From NCBI GenBank assembly GCA_029204225.1, contig CM055102.1, positions 35,892,585 through 35,956,584 of the forward strand: DNA of 64,000 nucleotides. Direction: 5' to 3'. The stretch is from Diphasiastrum complanatum (Eukaryota; Streptophyta; Lycopodiopsida; Lycopodiales; Lycopodiaceae). Position numbers and translations under genes: made by a program. Positions 47,188 to 64,000 of the stretch are shown piece by piece. The notes below the pieces were generated by a model. That model ran no database searches and was not told where the DNA came from. It saw only the letters and a list, made by a program, of their open reading frames with translations. The stretch's first letter is position 1, and each line of letters opens with the position of its first letter.

Positions 47188-50100
47188 GTTAGAGTAACCT
47201 GCCCGATACCACAAAAAAAAACATTGTACTCTGGTACATGGATTTTGTCGGAAGTTTTTACTATTTAACATTTTAACTTTTGGAGTAATGTACTCCCAGA
47301 GAGAGTTAAAATTGAATTTTTTCCTATTCTATTAAAATTTGATTTTGGTTACTTGTTAATATATTTCTAATCGAAAGTGATCATTAGAAATGGGTCAAGT
47401 GAATGTTTGTGCAAAATACTAGTCAAATTAAATTTAAAATCGTCAAACAATATAAAATGACCAGACAATGAGTGGTGACAGAACTCTTTATCTAGACAGT
47501 AAAATCTTGTTGGATATAGTTTAAGAGTTATTGAAATCCTATTAGTAAGATTTCCATTCATGTAATTTCATATTCTAAGTTTGGATAGTTTTTATTAACA
47601 TTGACAGAGTAATGCCAAACCGGTCAATTAAAAAAAAACGGTCCAATTTTATTATTGGAAAATTTGTAATTAATAGGAACTAATCAAAAGTAAAAAAATT
47701 GATTTTATTTCATGTTTGAATACTACGGAGAATTATATGCAAAAGGTCAAACTAGTACTGTTATGCATATTAGTGAATAATTTTTGTGTATCTGAGATTC
47801 AAGCCAGATATAGGGTAGAAATGAAATTGTTTCAGACTTTTTCCTACGGTAAGTCACTTTTACATTTACTAATGTCTTAACATTTTTGTTGTACCTTAGC
47901 TTAAAAAATTTTCAAGGGACTGAAAATCCTAAGGGGGGAAGAAGGGTGGACATCAGAGGTAGTAAATGTGTTCGAAAAATATATTTCGCAGTCAAGATTT
48001 TGATAATCTCTTAGAACAGTTGCTTATTACCGGATATTAATTTCCTGGATAAATTTCATTTAGTTGAATTCATAACTGATATCTTTGTAACCATTGAGTT
48101 TATTCACAGTTTTGAATGTCAATTGTGAGGTTAGAAGTAGAATTTGATACATGAATTACATTGGATCTGTTAGTTGACAAAAGCTTGTCCCTAGAGTTGA
48201 TGTTCTTGATCAGTAGAATTTCGAAGCTTATCACTAACTTGGAAGGATCAGAATGTATCCATTGAAAAAGGCATGCCTATCATCCAAATAAATGGATTCT
48301 CCAGATTTTGGGAACAAAGGATAATATCTTATACGGACTATAGGATAGCTACGTGGATCAGTGGATCTCTAGAATATCAAATAAGGCAGTTCAAAATTAA
48401 ATAATGATGGTGGCATCACATTATTGTGGGAAATAAAATTCGAACTACGAGGCATGATTCCTATCTGAAGGAGTTCATGTTTTACAAAGTGTGCCTTCTA
48501 CTAATGTTAAGCTTGCACCTTTGTATCTAATGTTTGTCTTAGAAGTGCAGAAAGCTCAAAGAAAAATTGTATAATTGATCCACTTGCATAATAAAATTTT
48601 TAGGAAAAACTGTTCAAGTGACGCACCAATGTCTTGATGAGTTTGATTAACATTGTTGGATGGATTTTTTTTAAGAGCAAAAACTCAGTTTGCTTACTTT
48701 GGGTGATGCAAACTTAAAAGACTGAATGTTCATCGAATTAAAATTTTATTTGGATTCCAACAAAAGTCGTCAAACTATAAAAGCTACAAGGCTGAGTGGT
48801 CTGATAGTCTCAATGAATTAATGTTGGGAGCCTTATTGCACTTTTAGCTTCAAAAAATAGTAATAGTCATCCATTTTGGATTGCTAAGATACTTAGTTTC
48901 ATTCAAAGCAATGACAAGACAAGAATTATACGTGTGCATTGAATGTGTACCACTTCAACATATGCTTTTTTAGGAAGGTATAAATTAGAAATATTGCAAT
49001 TAAAGCCAAAGAGGAAGCGTTCAGCAAAAAATCAAACAAGAGTCGATGATGTAAATTTCCAAGATGTGGATGTGCTTACATTTAATCTCGAATCATTTAC
49101 AAAAGTCAACAATTTCTATTTTACAAGAACATCTTAGGTTAAGTGCGCATCCCTCATTTTTTACTCCGCAATAATGGAGAAAAGCAGCAATACAAAAAAA
49201 ATTGAGAGCTTGAATAAAAATAGATATTTACGATATTTTGTTCACATATTGGACATCTTTGATTTTTTTTGGATTTTATTGAAAAGCTTAATTTTTTTCT
49301 AGGCAAGGTGTATTGATTTTTTTGGTCAAAATGCATGTGTATTAATTTTTTGTAAATTTTTTTTGAAAAAATGTATTTGGACAAAAAATCTAAAACTCAT
49401 AAAAGGTTCCTCTTTTTTAGAATTTTGACATTTCAGAATTTCATGCTTATATCCTTTTGATCTTGCTTTCAATTTCCCTAAAAGACTTGCAAATAAAACA
49501 AGCACTTATAAGTTCATGCATCAAGTTTCGTTTGTTGTTGCACATTGATACATGATCTCCAAGGATTAGCCTCATATAACAAGGAGCAATGTCGTGAATA
49601 TCTATCTTGTAGGGGAGGTAATTGTATTTGGTACTGCACAATTTTGAAATTTCGTCTATAAGAAGATGTTAGATTAGTAAAAGCATCATGCTACTGAAAT
49701 GTAAACCCCATTGTCAAAAATGTGTGTGGTTAAGTGGACTTCAAATCATTTGAAAGATTCCTCTTCAAAAGCCAACATCAAGACAAGATCTCTACCCATC
49801 TATTAAGGGGGTGATTTTCTCAATTCCTGTATGTCCTCATTTGTGTTGTAATTTTGAATCAATAAATGGGCTAATTTCCTCATTTTGTGGACTTGCCTCG
49901 TAACAAACAAACAAACAAACAAACAAAATTCTCTTGTATGTGCTCATTTGTGTTGTGGATTGGAGTAAACTCTCAAACCTCACATTAGAGGAACTGAAGT
50001 CCTGACCAAGTCACTGTCGTTTGAAGAACCTCATGAAGAATATTTGCTGATAATTGGAAGGTCAAAAAATTGATTTGAAATTTCTACTGGTGTTAACGAC

Positions 50101-51693
50101 CTCCGTCTACCACTTTGGTTTTGACTTTTCAACCATGTCTCTTCATGACCCCTATTTCTCAAACAAAAGAAATGGGGTTGTATAGAAAGTAAACTAACTA
50201 TGTTACAATGATGGAAGATGCACATCATTTTGGAAATTGTAGAGAATGTCATACCATGAACATTACAAAGAAGCGTTGGTTACATGAAGCGACCAATACT
50301 TTGCAATCTTCTTCTTTGATTGTTGATTACAAGCCAGATAGTTTGTTGCATTGCGCTGAAAATTCTGATCAATCATTGGAGTTGAGGTTTACACTTTTTT
50401 CTCGTTTGAAAATTGTTTTGTTCTATCTCCTCTTATGAATTTCGGTTTGCAAGAGGCACATTCCCTTCTAGTCAAAATAAACTATACGATGCCCACATGT
50501 GTACAGATCAGTCAGCTTAGAACAGCCAGGGCAACTACGAGCCATGGAGAGCTATTCTACCAAGTAGCCTAATCTATCTTGATGATTGACGAGTATTCAT
50601 GATCTTGTTTTCCTTGACAGCCCCTTTTTATTTGGATCAAGCATTGATTGATTGTAAAATAGTCCCTGAGGCATGCTCAGACAACTTGATAAATGTGAGG
50701 GGCAGTGTTGAGGAGAGTTTTTGTCTTTGAAAATGGAGAAAGGGTTCAGCATACTGAATTGCAGCTAATAAACTGTTAGAAACTGGCCAAATGTGTAGGA
50801 CTCTGAACAGTTTTGTATAGAGTTCTAAAATTAATTGATCCATTTGCTGGGTACAATTCACATTGGCACTAGCCACAGCATTTCTAATGTCCAATGAAAA
50901 CGAAAGGAAATATCAAAGGTAGCTTCAACAAGCAAAGAAGAAATCAAACAAGCTTCATATGCCCACTAAGACAAGAATTGTAAATTAGGCTTGTCAAACA
51001 CTCAAATCAGCAAGACACTTTTCTCATTTGTATAACATATCTTTGCTCAGAACAGTAAAAAATTCAAAAACTTCTCAAGCTGAGTAAATACACATTATGT
51101 CACAAGCATAGCTCAATTTCTCTCATGAGCTACCAAGTGGCATCATCAATTACTGATTATAATTTTTCCTTAGGAAAGTTGGTTCATGAAGAGTACAAAG
51201 CCCACAAAGAAATGTACCGTAGTTGGCAAGAGATTGAGTCAAAAGAATCCTAGAATGCCCACAGACTCAACATTGGAAAGAATCACTGTACAATAAATGA
51301 TAAGGTTATGTATATTAAGAATAATGAACATGAATAGCGGAGTACTTAATTGAAAGCAGTTGTTATAGGTCTAAACTGAAGATGGTGAAACAGTTCCATG
51401 CTTCCTCAAAAGTTATACTTGATTCTTCCTTAACCAATTTTAACAATAAAAATTCCACCTCTGAACCTTTGCATGTAATGGAATGAACAGCATTTCGCAT
51501 GACGTATGGTGTTATGGCTGCATCATTTAGGCAGTCTGATAAATGGATGGATAGCAGCGAGATGAGCAACACGCCACAACTCAAATAAAAGGGGGCATAT
51601 CCTTTTAATCTTGTATCAGGATTGAGCCCATTTTCTCCATTGTTTAAAAAGTGTGAAATACATTGCGCAGCCTTTAATAGATCCAAAAATCAT
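47188..51693. other. AT-rich intergenic and probable 3' flank of the E2 gene
   Basis: No gene is recognised in 4.5 kb. A plus-strand frame at 48943-49137 has a basic patch (KPKRKRSAKNQTRVDD) but no domain. A short (ACAA)n run lies near 49906. The last few hundred bases before 51694 are the likely 3' untranslated region of the minus-strand E2 gene. Confidence 0.4.
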
Positions 51694-62051
<10,358 letters not shown>

Positions 62052-62450
62052 GCGGAGAGGTAGAAATTCGTGTTCTGAAATGCTCCAAACAGATAGTAAT
62101 TCCAGGAATTTCCAGATCTCAGTCAAACCAAGACAGAAATTACGTACTAGCAAGGCAGATGCCCCATCCGTGAGGGCAACGAGGCGTTGCTTAAAGCTCG
62201 CACGAAAAAAATCAAACCATGACGGAGATCACAATTTACATACATATATGCTACGATCCATCTGAGGATATCGGATATCGGAGGGCAAGAAACAAGGCAG
62301 GCACGCGACGATGAAGCCGATAGACGAAGAGGAGCTGTGGTGGATTGAAGGGAATGTTTTACGTCACAGCACTTGGATTATTACCACGTGGCACGCTTGC
62401 CATGTGTACTCTTGTCATCGGTTTATCATGGAGACGTGGCATAATCTGCA
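62052..62450 (-). promoter_or_regulatory. Probable 5' UTR and promoter region of the E2 gene
   Basis: Upstream of the E2 start, TTTCAG at 62080-62075 (minus) could be the acceptor of a 5'UTR intron, a common arrangement in plant UBC genes. Further upstream are a G-box CACGTG at 62385-62390 and a TTACGTCAC bZIP-type ACGT site at 62359-62367. A second GACGTGGCA lies at about 62433. I see no confident TATA box. The assignment rests on position and motifs only. Confidence 0.4.
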
Positions 62451-62519
62451 AGTTTTTTCTGTAATCCAACGGTGGCGAGATTTATGTTGCTCGGTGTCAT
62501 TGTGAGATCGAGGATGACT

Positions 62520-64000
62520 GGCGATGCTCCTTCCAAGTTCGTCACAGCGGAGTACAGCTGGCTAGCTACTTTGATTAGAACTTTTGTTCACATTTTAAGT
62601 CTATAATATTTTAATATCAACTAGCCATGTGAGCCCGCAAGTGGCCGGGTGGGGTTTTGGGTGCGTCGCCGGGCAGGCAGGATTTTGGGCGGGTGGGCAA
62701 AGTGGAAGGTTAAAAATTTTTAGCATGAGGAGTTTTTTTTTTTGGGCAGGATCACGCTGCTACGCCACCGCTGCCCCAAAAAAAAACCATGGAAAAAAAT
62801 TTCAAAAAAAAGGGTCCTGGGCAATGCTCCCGCTGCCCGGGAACACTATAATTTTAATTATAATAGATACAAAATAAATATGTCGTATTTTAACTTTTTT
62901 ATCAATAAAATGATGGTCTGCATAGTAAAATTTTAAAAAATTTACATGCACCTTTTGCCCGAAAAGTGCATGTTAAAAACAAATTACAGCAAAGAAAAAG
63001 AAGTTAAAAAAAATTTCGAAAGTCTCATCTTGTAGTTCAACTTGGGGAAGGGCATGCACACTCGGGCTACTGCTGTTGAGTGGACACCCTTTTTGGGCAA
63101 AACACCCTTGAGGGCGTCCTCCCGCCCCCACGATTTTTTATTTTCCAAATGTTTTCGTGATTATTTAGTGATTTGTGTCAACTCAAGCCTTACATAATTG
63201 TAATATGTAATTTTTTATTTCAACTATTGGCATTAATTTTTAGATTTTGAAAATCGCCTTCGTTTAGTCTCAATACCCTCTGTGTTCCTAGTAGGGACCG
63301 GTGCATCTATAGCTGAATGTAGGAACGATTTTCTAAAGAAATACATGGCTATAAGCGTGGGCCTATGCCTAGCTAAATCTGACAAGCTGTTGGAACAAAA
63401 TTCAAATAGTTGTAGGTGATCACTGGAACAAATTATTGGGTAGAACACTAGGCCGCAGGCCTATTTCGATTTTTCTGGCATCGTTGGTGGTCAGTGCTTG
63501 GCATGCACCTAAACACAAGCTAGTTTGATGTCGTTTCTACTTGTCTGACAAACTTGTAACAGCACGATCCACAACTAGTTAGGTTTTAATCTTCTTGCAA
63601 TTGCAAGTTAGACTTGCCTCGACAATTTTAGACCTTTGTAGTGTTGCTGCTTCATAATAATCTCAAATCAGAACAACAAATATCAAAAAGTTTTGAGCAT
63701 AAATTTTGGGCCTCCCCGAATTTCGCAATTTTCAGGGTTTTGCAACTTTCAAAGAGCATAGCGAATGATCCAGCCGTCGGATCAAGTTCATGTAAAAAGC
63801 TAAAATGGTCACAATTGTCTTATCTAAATTTTGACCGACACGATTGTACAGTTTCAGTTGAATTTAGAAGATATAAGTGTTCTTATGAAGCAGCCTACAG
63901 AATTAGGATCTGGCTCTTTGTCTCCTATAGCAGGACATTGGAGGCAACAAGATTGAATGCTATTATACAGTTAAGATCTCTCACTTGGCATCAAAGAATC
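62520..64000. other. Intergenic, no gene recognised
   Basis: A G-rich, GGGCGGGTGGGC-type patch lies at 62635-62700. A partly inverted-repeat-like stretch with CGCTGCC(CC/CGG) words and A-runs lies at 62745-62850. The rest is AT-rich with short frames only. Confidence 0.4.

Noticed and set aside
51363-51686. 107-codon minus-strand frame after the E2 stop
   Set aside because: It begins just after the E2 stop codon and has no recognisable domain. It is best read as 3' untranslated sequence.
62311-62505. Plus-strand 64-codon frame opposite the E2 promoter
   Set aside because: No domain and no splice context. It lies in the likely promoter region of the minus-strand E2 gene.

Overview
This window is nuclear DNA of a land plant that is rich in transposons and poor in genes. 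The evidence is GT-AG introns, a plant-type ubiquitin-conjugating enzyme gene, many Ty1/copia elements primed by initiator tRNA-Met (TGGTATCAGAG sites), a Ty3/gypsy relic, foldback and TIR elements, and very long dinucleotide arrays. I cannot place the species. Nothing looks bacterial, organellar or viral.

Layout. 0.7-2.6 kb: a broken gypsy pol cut off by a minisatellite-like tract (2.6-3.95 kb). 4-9 kb: long (GT)n, (GA)n and (TA)n arrays, a frameshifted piece of a plant-conserved protein, and a two-exon ABCB transporter pseudogene on the minus strand. 9.2-9.8 kb: an open 190-codon frame of unknown function on the minus strand. 12.6-14.5 kb: a copia remnant whose gag (+) and integrase (-) meet head to head. 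17.2-22.8 kb and 25.1-29.6 kb: two opposed copies of one non-autonomous copia family. It encodes Gag plus protease but no integrase core, reverse transcriptase or RNase H. The second copy is complete, with 701-bp LTRs, an AAAGA target duplication and an unbroken 720-codon frame, and it sits inside an older TIR element. 31.7-47 kb: two further copia elements whose halves lie in opposite orientations. Both, with their target duplications, are restored by undoing one inversion of about 14.2 kb. One of them has LTR ends of an unusual AG...GT type. 51.7-62.05 kb: an intact 148-residue UBC8/UbcH5-like E2 gene on the minus strand. Its four coding exons have a first intron of about 8.7 kb filled with a truncated copia element, a 456-bp insertion, a long foldback and other debris.

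Of the genes seen, only the E2 gene is clearly a functioning host gene. The 190-codon frame is a candidate. The 720-codon Gag-protease frame is an apparently recent mobile-element gene that would need an autonomous partner for reverse transcription and integration. The main results for a second look are the reconstructed inversion with two matching pairs of target duplications, the AG...GT LTR, the Gag-protease-only element with a preserved frame, and the E2 gene with its transposon-packed intron.
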